Of a stretch of 64,000 nt of DNA, positions 42,207-53,705 are shown piece after piece (within the stretch, counting starts at the first letter, position 1; each line of letters begins with the position of its first letter). A program made the translations under genes and the position numbers. The notes under the pieces are model-generated. The model did no database searches. It had not been told where the DNA came from and saw nothing but the letters and a program-made list of their open reading frames with translations. Source of the stretch: Aurifilum marmelostoma (Eukaryota; Ascomycota; Sordariomycetes; Diaporthales; Cryphonectriaceae); assembly GCA_027559495.1 (NCBI GenBank), contig JAMXSV010000003.1:3844001-3908000 (forward strand). The letters run 5' to 3'.

Positions 42207-44597
42207 TCAAGACCCCTCTGAAGCAGCCTTGCAATATTGCTCTTCGAACTTTCTTCTTGTCTCCAGTTTCAGATGCGACACCGACGGGCTGTTCTTGCGT
42301 TTCCTCCTCTTGTTGTATTTGCTTTTCCAGTTCCTCACGGAACTGGACCTCGCCTTGGCTCTCGCTCGTTCTGCCGACACAGACTCCTCCTCATTTCTCA
42401 GAGTATTCTCCAGCATCCGCCTGTCCACCCGCCTGTACCTAATACCATACCGGATCCAATTGTGCAGCCCTGGCCGCGCGATCCCCAGCGTGGGCAGCGC
42501 GACCAGTACCCTCTTGTCGTCCCTGGCCCAGTGCTCCGGCACCCATCTCTTCTCGCTGTCATTCCCTCTGGCCCGCTCCCATTCGATTGCAGCCAGATAC
42601 GCCGCCCTCCGGTGAATGGTCGTCAGCTCCCTCCAGTGCCGCTGGGCCTCTCCCTCGGTAAGCATCTCGGCTCTCCTGCGCTCCGCAAAGCTCTGGTAAT
42701 GTCCCACGGCTTCGGCAAAGTCCCCTGCTGTGTAGATGGCTGGGAGGGTGTACCTCACTTTGCCCGGCGCGTGGATCTTGAGCAGGGCCATCAGCTCGTC
42801 GCGGCTCTTGTCGTCGGGCAGCGAGTCACGAAATGCCTTGGCATGCTTGAGATCAAAGGGAGCCACTGCCGCGTGCACGGGACTACGGTTGCGGATGGTC
42901 ACCCAAAATCGCCCATCCCAGAGCTTCCAGCCTCCATGCTGCGCAGGCCAGCGCCACTGGTCAGGAACCCTGCGCCAGCGGTGGCGGAGACGGAGCCTAC
43001 CGTAGTTAAGCTGCGGGACTGCCTGGCCAGACACGTAGGGCTGACGGGCGAGAAACCACTGCAGACGCCCATTCTGCCTGGAAGATGGCTTGATGGGCAC
43101 GAAGTGCACGCCAGACATGTTGAAAGCCTTTGGCTCCTTCGGATACTCAGAGGGGTCGTCATTGAGCGAGGGGAAGAGTCGAGGGACTGCGTTTGGCAGG
43201 CTGCTCGAGAACGACCCTAACGGCTCAGGTGTCACCATGGCAATGAGCCTCTTGAGCAGGAGAATGGCAATCCGGCGATAATGCTCGAGGCGCTTCTGGC
43301 GCCGCGCCCTGTTATCCTGCCCTCTGCGTAGGCGCGGTGGCCGGAAGGAAGGCAGTTGCACCAACACGGTGCCGGCTGTGGACTCGAGATGTTTCAACAC
43401 CGTACGCCTCAGCAGCCTGTCTACCTCGGCCTCGTCAAATCCCGCGTGCTTTCTGAGCCGGTTCGACATCTCCAGCACGGCGGGCTTCTGCAATGCGGCG
43501 GGCAATGTGTGGTGCGTCCATAGATGCCTTACGGCGTTTCTCAAGGTGAGTGTTCTGTCCTGATTCGTAGCATCCTCGAACCACGGAACACCGTTCGCCT
43601 CGCACGTAGCAACCAGCCTGTCTTTGGTGAACTCCAACAGCGGGCGGTAGATCATGATGCCTCCGTCCTCTATGTCAAGGGGCGCAGCGCGAAGGGCCCA
43701 CTTGGTCCGAGGCACATAAGCATCGAACTCATCATCGGCGAACGCGTCAGCCTTGGTCGCCTCGAGGACGGCCTCGCTGGCGGTCATATCATGGTCCAGG
43801 TCGGCCATGACCTGTGCACGGATGCTCTTGACCTCCTCCTTGGTAGGGCGGTAGTTGATCATGGGGCTGGTGGCAAGCTGGTCGTCGACGAAGCCGCTCT
43901 GGTAAGCACCGTGGATGTCATGGCACTCGGGGATGTCGGTGGCAGTGCGCATGCCCAGCAGCCCTGCCCTGCCGTGGCCCGACATCAGACGCATGAGCAC
44001 AGTCTCGTATTGGTCGTCCTGGTGGTGGGCGAGGAACATGCTGGCAATGCGGCTCTGGGCACACATGAGGGCCATACGGCGGTACCGCAGGCGGCGCGCG
44101 ATGGTCTCAAAGTTGGGCAACTCCTTGGGATGCGACACGCCAGCTGCCTCGAGAGCCTCTCGCCAGTAAATGCTCAGCTGCCAGGATCGCATGCCAAACT
44201 TGTCGTGCAGATACTGGGTTACAGCAACAGCCTCCCTCTCGCTGTCTTCACGGAGCCGATGGTCGACAGTCATGCAGTAGTAGGCGGCTACAGGATTATC
44301 AGCAACCCTCGTGCGCATGCGTTCGCGGTGGGCACGCCAGCATAGGTAGGCCAGGGCCATCGAGTCCACGCCGCCACTGACGGCCAGAGCTGAGAGGAGG
44401 AAAGGTTAGCCGAGGTTGAGAAGATAAAGAAGACTAGAACAATACCGTCCAGGACTCTGATACTCACCCACAGGCCGCGGCTGGGAGCCACGAGCGCCAG
44501 GAAACCGTGGAGGACATGTCGCGCGAAGTGCGTCGACAAATTCATCGACCGAGATTGGCCTCGCCGTGCGGTGAAGCACTCGTGGTGCAGGGTTCAT
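42207..44597 (-). CDS. tilS: tRNA(Ile)-lysidine synthase-like PP-loop ATPase (TilS/MesJ)
   Basis: Two exons, 44597-44468 and 44389-42207, with a 78-nt intron, giving 770 residues. The N-terminal exon is Arg-rich without acidic residues at its start, suggesting import into mitochondria. Immediately after the intron comes the PP-loop ALAVSGGVDSMALAYLC (S48-S53 motif). The TilS-type blocks follow: VDHRLREDSEREA, FLAHHQDDQYETVLMRLMSG, then IYRPLLEFTKDRL, a VPWFEDATNQD block and RNAVRHLW. Bacterial and organellar TilS converts C34 of tRNA-Ile(CAU) to lysidine so it reads AUA. A mitochondrial role is inferred. The C-terminal half is long, basic and fungus-specific. It shares a 537-bp divergent promoter with the SAM carrier gene. 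Confidence 0.88.
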
Positions 44598-45134
44598 CTC
44601 GCCATCATATAACCAGCCACATTTTGAAACAAATCAGTCAGTGTATGTATGCCGCGTTCCTCCAGAGATGGCAATTGAGCACGAAAAAGGGAGGCTGTAC
44701 GGAAAGCTCTATTGCATCTGCGTTTCCAAGTCTGCCCCTCACTAAATAAGCTTCAGTGGGGTCCCCTACCACCTGTAAGTCATGAAGCAGTGGGGAAGAT
44801 AGCGCCTCAGCACGCCCTGAACCCCGCTAATGTTACGGAGATGGCAGGCTCTGACAGCTGAAAATGAAGCACCGGGGCCTGAACTACAGGGGCTCGTTGT
44901 TATCTCTTATCGGTGGACGGCGAAATCGGAGGGAATTTCTGTAGAATGCAGGACTTACTGCTCTCGATCTGCCTCAACACCAAAACAACTATCCACCAAG
45001 AGACCTCTTCTTTCGCTCCACATGGCCACATGAACCAATCCCTCGCAATGTTTTTTAGGATATAGCTCCCCTCTCCTTTCCTCCCTTCGCAAGGAGTTCC
45101 AAGAAAATAAAAATAAAAATTACACCACGAGAAA
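44598..45134. promoter_or_regulatory. Shared divergent promoter region (TilS-like and SAM carrier genes)
   Basis: 537 bp between two divergent starts, both genes probably mitochondrial. Lysidine synthesis itself does not use SAM, but SAM import supports other mitochondrial tRNA modification, so co-regulation is plausible. No specific operator was recognised. Confidence 0.4.
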
Positions 45135-46097
45135 ATGGCCACCGCCAAAGCCAACAGCCCGCCCTTCACCTCGGCCCTCCTCGCCGGCGGAATAGCCGGT
45201 ACCACCGTCGACCTCGCCCTCTTCCCTCTCGACACCCTCAAGACCCGTCTCCAGTCCTCCGAGGGCTTTTTCGCCTCAGGCGGCTTCCGTGGCATCTACA
45301 GGGGCGTAGGCTCCGCGGCCCTCGGATCCGCCCCCGGCGCGGCGCTCTTCTTTTGCACGTACGAGTCGGCCAAGGCGTTTTGCGCGGACCTGAGGAGGGG
45401 GACTAGCACCGCCGCGGCCGGTGGAATAGGAGGAGGAGGGTCAGGAGATACAAGCAGCCATGCGGTAGACCACATGTTCGCCGCCTCCATGGGCGAGATC
45501 GCGGCCTGCGCCGTCCGGGTCCCTACAGAGGTCGTCAAGCAGCGCGCCCAGGCCGGCCAGCACGGCGGCTCCTCCCTCTCCTCCCTGCGCGCGATCCTCG
45601 CCCTGCGCCACCACAGCAACCTCTCTGACGCCGGCAGCAGCAGTGGTGGTCTCGTCAGGGTCTTCCGCGAGCTCTACCGCGGCTGGGGCATCACCGTGCT
45701 CCGCGAGGTCCCCTTCACCATCATCCAGTTCCCCATCTGGGAGTCCCTCAAGGCCTACTCGCGCCGCCGCCAGCAGCTCCTCGCGCCGGGCGAGGACGTC
45801 TCCGCCGCCGAGAGCGCCCTGTACGGCAGTATGGCCGGCGCCATTGCTGCGGCCGTTACGACCCCGCTCGATGTGCTCAAGACGCGCGTCATGCTGAGCA
45901 GCCAGCGCACGGGCGTCGGAGAGATTGTGGTGTCTATACTTAGACAACATGGCATACGGCCCTTTTTCGCTGGCATTGGGCCCAGGGTGACCTGGATTAG
46001 TGTCGGAGGCGCCGTATTCCTTGGGAGTTACCAGTGGGCTGTGAATGCGCTCGAGAGAGGACGGGTAAGGAGAGGTGCTGATCTAGGCCTGCCTTGA
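45135..46097 (+). CDS. PET8: Mitochondrial S-adenosylmethionine carrier (Pet8/SLC25A26 type)
   Basis: Intronless gene of 320 residues with three mitochondrial-carrier repeats, each with its signature: PLDTLKTR, PTEVVKQR and PLDVLKTR. The blocks LLAGGIAGTTVDLALFPLDT, SMGEIAACAVRVPTEVVKQR and REVPFTIIQFPIWE are characteristic of the SAM carrier subfamily. It exchanges cytosolic S-adenosylmethionine for matrix S-adenosylhomocysteine across the inner membrane. It is about 40 residues longer than yeast Pet8; the extra residues are Gly/Ser-rich loops, one after repeat 1 (GGIGGGGSGDTSS) and one in repeat 2 (DAGSSSGG). Confidence 0.93.
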   Translation: MATAKANSPPFTSALLAGGIAGTTVDLALFPLDTLKTRLQSSEGFFASGGFRGIYRGVGSAALGSAPGAALFFCTYESAKAFCADLRRGTSTAAAGGIGGGGSGDTSSHAVDHMFAASMGEIAACAVRVPTEVVKQRAQAGQHGGSSLSSLRAILALRHHSNLSDAGSSSGGLVRVFRELYRGWGITVLREVPFTIIQFPIWESLKAYSRRRQQLLAPGEDVSAAESALYGSMAGAIAAAVTTPLDVLKTRVMLSSQRTGVGEIVVSILRQHGIRPFFAGIGPRVTWISVGGAVFLGSYQWAVNALERGRVRRGADLGLP

Positions 46098-46816
46098 TGA
46101 TGGGCAGGAAAGGGGTAAGCAGCCATTGGACAAGATTGTGTCGACATCGAAGGTGGACGGTGCTCACTTGGCTCCTCGTTGACAATATTCGTCTAGCCTG
46201 AAAACGAACCAGGCGATCAGAACCTGCCAGTGGGTAGGAATGAGCTGCATATATCCTACTGGAGTCGTTACATATGTTTGTGAGCCAGATTCTGATGCAC
46301 ATGACGCCTCGGGGCAGATATTCACGCCGCCATGTACAACACTATGTACATATACAATTAGAGATCGCGAGGTCGATTGTACCATAATAAATAGAGAAAA
46401 ATGAACAAATAATACCCTTCGGACAACTCATAGCAGGAATTGATCATCAACTTCATGCTAGCTATGCATGCTATAGACATTATGCCACATACCAACATCT
46501 GTCTCCATGCTTTTCGCCACGGCTGTCCTTCAAGCCTCATGCGCTGATCAGGTGAGGTCCAAGAGGATGACCTCTCTGTATGTAAAGAAAGGGGAGGGGG
46601 GAAGGTTGGTCCATAACGCCAGATAATCCCACAGCGAAGAGGAGGACTCTATCCAAGCGGTCAGTGTGAACCGTTCAGCTTCTCCTAGCCAGTCACATCA
46701 TCCAGCCATCTTCTTTGTGTCCTTCACGCTCAGCATCTTCACGATGCACAAAGCCTCTCCCCTCCACATCATTTGCCTTCAAGACTATTAATTACCCAAA
46801 TTGCCTTCAAGATAGC
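46098..46816. other. Convergent intergenic region
   Basis: 3' flanks of the SAM carrier and WD40 genes. No supported gene. Confidence 0.55.
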
Positions 46817-49800
46817 CTACGCGGCCGTTGCTGCTGATGGAGCAGCTTGTGATGACTGCGCTTCAGGAACCTCGTCCCCCGATGTGGGTGCGTCGCTAGG
46901 CGCATCCCCGTCCGTTGCCGTCGGGGCCTCAGGTGAGGCAGGGAGAGGTATCTCCTTTCTTCCGTTGGCCTTGTAGTAGAGGACCACGTCATTACCGCCC
47001 TTCCAGATATAGGCCCGCATAGTCGCTAGGGTCATGTTGATGGGGAGTAGCTAGAGCGTGAGGTTGTCAGCAGAGTCATCCTTGCCGCATCAATTCTCGA
47101 TAGTTCCCCCCCGCAAGATACATACCTGATCGGCGCAGTAGAGCTCAAGATACTCCTCAGGCTTCAGGGCCGCCGGGTCGTCCTCAGACTTGTTCTCAGC
47201 ATCTTCCAGGGTCGGGTCGATGCGTTCCGCCACGTACGCCAAGATCTTCTTCACCCGCAACATCTTGTTAGCATTGAGGCGGTTGTTGCCGTCTGTGGGC
47301 GCAAGGACGGGCAGCCCCGAGTCTGGCCAGGGATGCAGCACAAATGACACCTTGACAGGTTCCTTCTGCGGCGGGGTGTTGAGCAGCAGCACCTCGCCGA
47401 GCCACTGCGGTGCGCATTTCTCAATCTCGTCCGCGTCGAGGCCGACCGACTCCACTGTTCCGCGGTACAGCTCTGCGCTCCCGCCAGATGTCTCCTCCTG
47501 GATGATCACCTTGGTCCCAGGCGGAAGCTTCAAGACAGGCGTCTCGTTGGGTAGGCTGGGCGCGATCTTGGTCTCGACGTGCTTCTCTGGGGTCTCCGCC
47601 AGGTGCTTTTCGTACATGTTCTGGATCTTCTGGACGACACCTAGGAAGTTGTCGTCAAACTCCTTCTCCGGCTCGTGGTTCGACGAGGACTCGGATTCCG
47701 CCGCCTTGTCGTCCACAACTGCAGGTTTCTCTGCTACCGACGCAGAGCCTGATCTGCCTAGCTTCTTCGTCCCAAAGGACATGCCCATGCGGAACTTCTT
47801 GCCAAAAGGCGACTTGGCATCTCCCTTGTCCTTCTCCTTGTCCTTGCCGTCCTTTCCGTCCTCGGACTTGTTGGTCTTGTCCTCAGCCTGGTCGGTAACG
47901 GGTGTGCCAGCTGGCTTCGCGTTCTGAGTGTTGCTGTTGATGGCATTAATCGCGTTGGAGAAGTAGTCTTCTCGGTCCTGCCCGGCTGTAGAGGTCCGCG
48001 CCTCAAGTGGGCTCCCCGGCCCTGCTGCCCCCTCCTTTGGCAAGACTGGCGTCGCAAGTCCGATTCCCATGCCACCAGGCGTCATGGGCACAAACTGAGG
48101 GCCATTAGCTCTAGGTGTAGTTGGAGTCTCAACCGCTTGTTCCCAGCCGGCACTGTTGGGAAGCTGGATTGTGATTGGCTTGGCTTTTGCTGCTGCCTTT
48201 GCTGCCGCAATGCGCGCGTCCACCGTCTCGTTCAGTTTGTGGCGATGGGCCTCGTCACGCTTAATTTCTTCGTCGAGCAAGTTCGCGAAAAGGTAGCGCA
48301 GGATCCACTTTCCGTAGTTGACTGAAATACAAAAATTAGCACATGTACTCGGCCAATTCCTCAGCATAAACTTAATTGAATGCTCACTTCTCTGGTCGTC
48401 TCGAAACTCTACTGGCTCATCCAGCTCAAGCTCATCGGCATACATTTCGGCATCAAAACAGTTGAACGGCTCCAGCACAACCGTGAGGTTTCCTGAGCTT
48501 GTGTCCACTGAGCACCATGGTGATATGCTCTCACGCGTGTTGGCTTCGGGCTCAACGTCCTCAAGATGTTTCTTCCCATAGCTTTTAATGGGTTTGCACT
48601 ACGGTCGAGAGTCAGTAAGTAGTCGTGTCTGTGAATAACTGCACTGGTCCTTACCTTGATTAGATCCCATAGCAGGACATCACCGGCTGTATCCAGCGTG
48701 AGAACTTCGCGCTTATTAGCCAGCAGCCGATGCTTGACGAGCCCAAATTGGCCCTCGATCGTCTCCTGAGGCACGTGCTGTATCGGATCCACAGTGTTGG
48801 CGGGCTCATTTGCACTCGGTTCCGTCTCGGTATCGAGGAGAGGGAATTTTGCCGTATTTGATATGCGGAGAATCGATTTAGGAGGGATTTCTTTTGGCTT
48901 TGCGCCAGATGCACCGGCAGACGTAGAGGGCGCCACGCTGCTGGACACCGAGGCGCGGTGTTGTCTGAACGACTCGGGCAGCTGGACATCGGCGCTCGTG
49001 TCGACATTGTGCCACCTGTTGATAGATGACCTCTGGGTGGCAGTCCATATATAGTCTCCGGCAGCGATGACCTTGTTGACGATGTCGTGCTCGTGCGCCA
49101 CCGCAAGCGCAAGACCGTCGTCCACCTCGGCCCCGCGGATGTCGGTCTTGACCACCAAGCCGGACCGGTCAGCGCTGTAAAAGACAGACAGGTCAGGTGC
49201 GTCCGAGTACAGCGAGAAGACGGATTCGTTGTGCATAGTCAGGGTGTGCATGCATCGACCCGCAGTCACGCTCCAGATCTTGACCGTCTGGTCCTGGCTG
49301 CCTGTCATGACCGTGTCGCCATTCTCGCTGAGCAGAATGGACCGCACGAGACCGGTGTGGCCACGAAACTTTGTGACGCGCTTCCCTGACCTTGGATCCC
49401 AGAGATGCAATATGGACTCGGGCCCGCCATAGGCCAAGACGTTCTCGGTGGTGCTGAGGGAGTAGATGGAGCCCTTCTCCGAGATCTCCTCACCCTGTGT
49501 ATCAATCTCTTGTATCTTGCCGCCGCCGTTGAGATCCCACATGTACACCTTGCGATCCAGACCGCCCGTGGCAACCCATGTGCTGTTCGAGTTTGGCGAT
49601 GCGACACATTTGGCATAGTCTGCGTGCTCGCCAATCTTGTATGGCTCCTCGGCCTGGCTGGCGTGCGGGCGCCACAGCTTGACAAGCTGGTCCTGTGAGG
49701 CCGTTACCACCGCTTCGCTTCCCTGAACCAAGGCGAGATCGCAGATCCAGTTGGTATGCGCGAGGTGTTGGGTGCGGAACCTCGTGGTGTTCTTGGTCTT

Positions 49801-50248
49801 GGAGGAGTCGGGGGTCGAGTCTGCCGCGGGAGAGATCGGGTCGTCGGAGAGGTCGAGGTTGAGGTCCCATGCACAGAGGATGCCATCGCGGCCTCCAGAG
49901 TATCTGACGCACCAATCCAGTCAGCAGCGCCCCCGTTGCAAAATGAGGACTGCGCGCGGTCGCATGCCCAGCAGCGAACGGCGGGGACGAAAAGCGCTTA
50001 CAGGATAGACCTCTCGCGGTCGACAGCAAGACCATTCACACCCTTGATGTGGCCGCCGGCCTGCTTATCTGCTCGTTCGAGAACTATAGAAGGGGGGAAA
50101 CGTCAGAGTTTAAAGTCGGACTCGTGGGCGGCATGGACAATGTGCCGGCGCAAGCGGGCGCAACCTGCGACGAGACACTCCGGGGGAGACGGTGTTGAGG
50201 GTATGTGTGCGCACCATAGCTGATCCTCTGTCGTGCCTTCTTGGCCAT
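46817..50248 (-). CDS. WDR48: WDR48/Bun107-like WD40 protein (deubiquitinase cofactor)
   Basis: Six exons on the minus strand: 50248-50215, 50083-50002, 49903-48655, 48598-48388, 48321-47126 and 47050-46817, all with GT-AG introns (56-131 nt), giving about 1001 residues. The start [11 protein letters not shown] joined to [19 protein letters not shown] and [11 protein letters not shown] is diagnostic of the WDR48/UAF1 family. WD repeats follow, for example [20 protein letters not shown]. The C-terminal half has the family's DUF3337 region, from [20 protein letters not shown] through a Lys/Asp/Ser-rich linker to [19 protein letters not shown] and a ubiquitin-like tail ending [17 protein letters not shown]. 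In other fungi it binds and activates USP-type deubiquitinases (S. pombe Bun107, yeast Duf1). Every exon junction restores family similarity. Confidence 0.92.
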
Positions 50249-52096
50249 GGCGGCGGAGCGGAGAGCGCAGTATCATGTGAGGGAGTCGTAAGTGAGGTTG
50301 AGACCCTATGCGTATACAAGAGCAGCTGAGGAAGAGGGGATAGAGGGGATCGTCGCCTGATGGCTGCGTCGCAATGTAGATCTGCCCACTTTGAAAGTAT
50401 GACCACTTGGGAAAGAGGCAATGGATATTCTGCAAAGATGGTGAATTATTGTTGTGTAGACGGGCCAATGTCGACAGTCGACAGGTAAGACAGTGGTCAA
50501 GGATTTGTCTGGCTGGTGGTGAAGATGGGTCATTAATGTTGGGGGTGGTGGGTTGGACAAGGCTTAATTGGAGCTGTACCAACTGGAGCAGAGGTCAAGA
50601 TGTGGGATTAGTAGAGGCCCCAGGCGTGCATCCTCCAGTGCAGCAGGTCTGACAAGGTGAAGAGGTACAGTGACTGACCCCATGCCACATCTGGCCCACC
50701 TACACTAACTGGATGGTCTGATGGGGCAAGTTGCACTAGAATTGGAGTCGCATGAGGGGCACGCTAACGTCATGCACGGAGATCTGGGGATTCAGGGGTC
50801 TCATTGTAGATTCATTATTTGAGACAAAAATCCCACCCACATGCCGCTGTTGCATTGTGACGTCTGCAGTCCAGCTTACAATGATCATTGTCTGGTGCCA
50901 GGGCCCTTTCAACACAGTTTGCTATCTCCGTCGAGATGTGCGCATATCTCTCACAGTCTTCTTAGTTAAAGGAGTAAAACCGATAGTATGGAGTACCTTG
51001 AATCATGCTGCATGTGGGGAAATGAAGACATGGTTAGACATTGACTAATATATGTTCAGTCTGTTTAAAGGGTAGGCATAAAAAGAAAAAAAATGGAATC
51101 AGAGTTCTCAATAGATCCTCTATGAGGAGATGTTACTGCCTGAACTGCGTGACGGATCGCACTTTTGTTGCTGTCGACTTTACGCTCTAGCCATGGACTA
51201 GAGCTCATCTAGCCTGACCTGGCCCTTTGTCACGTTTTATCAAGGGCATTGCTGTCTGTGCGGCGCGCATAAGGTCTTGATGGATGATGACAAGAGCTTA
51301 CTACAAGAAACAAAATGGGTGCTTGCTGTCAAGACCAGGATAATCAATGACCAACCCATATTGTCAGAGAAGGTATCTCCCATTGGCTCGATTCTCCGAG
51401 AAGACAACAGCTTTGTGACATGGTCATAAGGTCCTGCTGCAGAAGTTAGCCAACAGTCTGGAACCTCATCAGTATACATTCTAACGTGAATAATGGCTAA
51501 GACTGGGCACAACTCTATCACAGGATAACTTCATATTAAGGGAATAAATAGTACATCATTCACTCAACAAAAACTACTGCTCGCAAGAGGACAACTGAAG
51601 GAAGAGGTAAGTATTATGACCATATGTAATGTTAATGCGAGATAACTTTGAGAAGACAAAAAGGTCAATTTCATTAGTCTCTGTGTAGAATCATAGGACG
51701 AGAAACCCTACAACAGTACTATGATCACTAAAGCCTTAAGTTTGGAGCTATAGCGGATAGTTATATAGTAGAATTGTTTTAGCAAAGGACGAAGGAATTA
51801 AGTTGAAGATACTTACTCAAGTGTTATAATCAGAGATTTTTTAAGATAATTGTCTGAGAATTTTACATAAACCCAGGCCTTGTCTCTTGACTTCTTATAG
51901 TCTTTGCTTTTTTTTTTTTTCTTTCTTCTTCCTTTCTCTGTCTGCAGTCCACAGGCTAGAGAACTTCATACGCATTCTTTTTGCGAATCATTCACATAAG
52001 GGAACATCTGTGCTTCACTCGTCCCCATACCGCCTTCCCTATCTCCAAGCAAAAGATATTGTTCAAGTCATCCTAGCTTGCATCACCACTGTCATC
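50249..52096. other. Intergenic region, no supported gene
   Basis: About 1.85 kb, AT-rich after 50.9 kb. Short open frames (for example 50752-51048) are unrecognised. A T13 run at 51908-51920 is followed by CT-rich leader DNA for the next gene. Confidence 0.5.
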
Positions 52097-52456
52097 ATGT
52101 CGAACACCACCACCTCCCAGTCTGACAGCAGCAATGACGACCAAAGCAAACAATCACGTACAGAAAACATCATGCTCTATTCTATTGCTTTCACTGTCGT
52201 CCTCATCACTTTATTCTCTGCAATATGGGCACTGTGGATAATCCACAAGAATTGCAGAGAGCTCGGGTATGACGGTGACAAGGAAGAGCAGCAGCAGCGG
52301 GAGCAGCATCCGCCGCAACAAGCTGGCAATCACATCAACAATATCCCACTGCGTAATCTCCAGCCTGCCTCTCGCCCCTGTGGTGCCTATGTGAATAGTG
52401 GCATCAGCATGCAAAACACAGCCACACCTCTTCCTCCCCCGGCCTACATCGTCTAG
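52097..52456 (+). CDS. Small single-pass membrane protein with C-terminal PPxY motif
   Basis: Predicted 119 residues from the ATG at 52097 (ATCATCATG context). The N-terminus is polar and Ser/Gln/Asn/Asp-rich; a membrane segment follows at about 35-56 (IMLYSIAFTVVLITLFSAIW continuing to ALWII); a basic IHKNC step suggests the C-terminus is cytosolic. A Gln-rich stretch and finally PLPPPAYIV follow. PPAY is a PPxY motif, the ligand of WW domains such as those of NEDD4/Rsp5 ubiquitin ligases. No family is recognised. The frame is open upstream to an ATG at 51887, but that reads through the T-rich leader. The role as a ligase adaptor is inference. Confidence 0.6.
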   Translation: MSNTTTSQSDSSNDDQSKQSRTENIMLYSIAFTVVLITLFSAIWALWIIHKNCRELGYDGDKEEQQQREQHPPQQAGNHINNIPLRNLQPASRPCGAYVNSGISMQNTATPLPPPAYIV

Positions 52457-53705
52457 GCCGACCAACGGATTCAGTACTTCACAGCGAGATTCGGATTTTG
52501 GGTGTCTTCTTCAGGCTGGCTTCGGGACCAAGATGGGGCAAGTATGAGCTTGACTCGGTTGATTTATCATCAGCTAGAACCGAGATGAGTCTCCATGCGC
52601 TTTTGTCAGTGTAAGGTTTTATTATTGAATCTGATCAAGCGGGGTATTTGTGCCTGGTACTTGTTTTTCCAGGCTATCAACATCTATAGTGCAACGGCAC
52701 TTAGTCTATCATCTGTCCCTCTATATATATATATGCACCACATTTTCTGTACTCATAGGAACCTGGGCAGGTGCATCAGTGAAATACAGTAGGTTTGAAA
52801 ATGAATAAATTAATTTTTTTTTAAAAAAAAAGGAATGAAAAAAAAACACCCACCCATCTACGGATTCAGCCGACCACTTATTGAAGCAGGCATGCTGGCG
52901 GAATATAGTATGGGGTCCTGACGAAGTACTATAATCCAGAGACCGCGCACAGCTTGCTCGATTTGGATAATTACCTAGCAGTGCAAATCAAACCGGGCAT
53001 CTCATTGTGTTGTATACAAGTAACCAATAACTACTCAGCAGCCCATGCAAGCAATCACTTGATCGATCTTTCAGACGCTTGCAAGGGGGCTTGCATGCTT
53101 CCCATTTCCATAATCCGGGCAAATTCTGGAGGCAGCATGGAAGCTATTGAGTCCCAAGTCAACGACATCCAGGCGATGGATCCCGTGGCTGCCCTGTCAT
53201 CGTCATCACTCGCATTTTTGACGGGTGCTAAAGGAGCACTATGCTTGAAGTACTGTAGTGCAGCCTCGGTGTGGGTGTAGTCCCCTAGGCCGGGAAACTG
53301 CCAGAGGCCGAATTACGGGAAACTGCCAGAGACCGAGTTACTCCGCGCCCGCCTCACGATCGCTTCAATATAGGAACTGATCAAAGTATGACACAATACA
53401 GGCGCCTTCAACTGCAGTGCACACGTTCGAGAAGGATCCTCAGGAGCATAAATATTGCACCTGTCAAATCTGGTTCGGGTTTTAGGCAGCAGTGTTGCTG
53501 GTTGACTCACTGACGACCGAGACTCACTCAACACATATTTATATATTGACTTGCAGACCGAGGTCACATCACGTCGGTCACGGTCGGTGGTTTCAGTTTG
53601 CAGCCACCATTGGGAAGTCATTTTCTCAATTCTGGAACCTACGAGGGAACTGATCAATCATTCAATTCATTCAATAAGGACTGAAATTGCCTACCACCAA
53701 ACGAA
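52457..53705. other. Intergenic region, promoter of the FAD monooxygenase gene
   Basis: No supported gene. Contains a 25-bp tandem duplication at 53291-53340. Several GACCGAG/GGTCGGT-like segments lie between 53510 and 53592 just before the monooxygenase start. Confidence 0.5.
53291..53340. repeat. Two tandem copies of a 25-bp unit
   Basis: The unit CGGGAAACTGCCAGAGGCCG plus AATTA at 53291-53315 is repeated at 53316-53340 with two substitutions (G to A, A to G). It lies about 365 bp upstream of the monooxygenase start and could be a paired binding site or a simple duplication. Confidence 0.8.

Noticed and set aside
42237..44345. Long plus-strand frames (327 and 273 codons) over the TilS-like gene
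   Set aside because: Opposite strand to a clear PP-loop protein; shadow composition.
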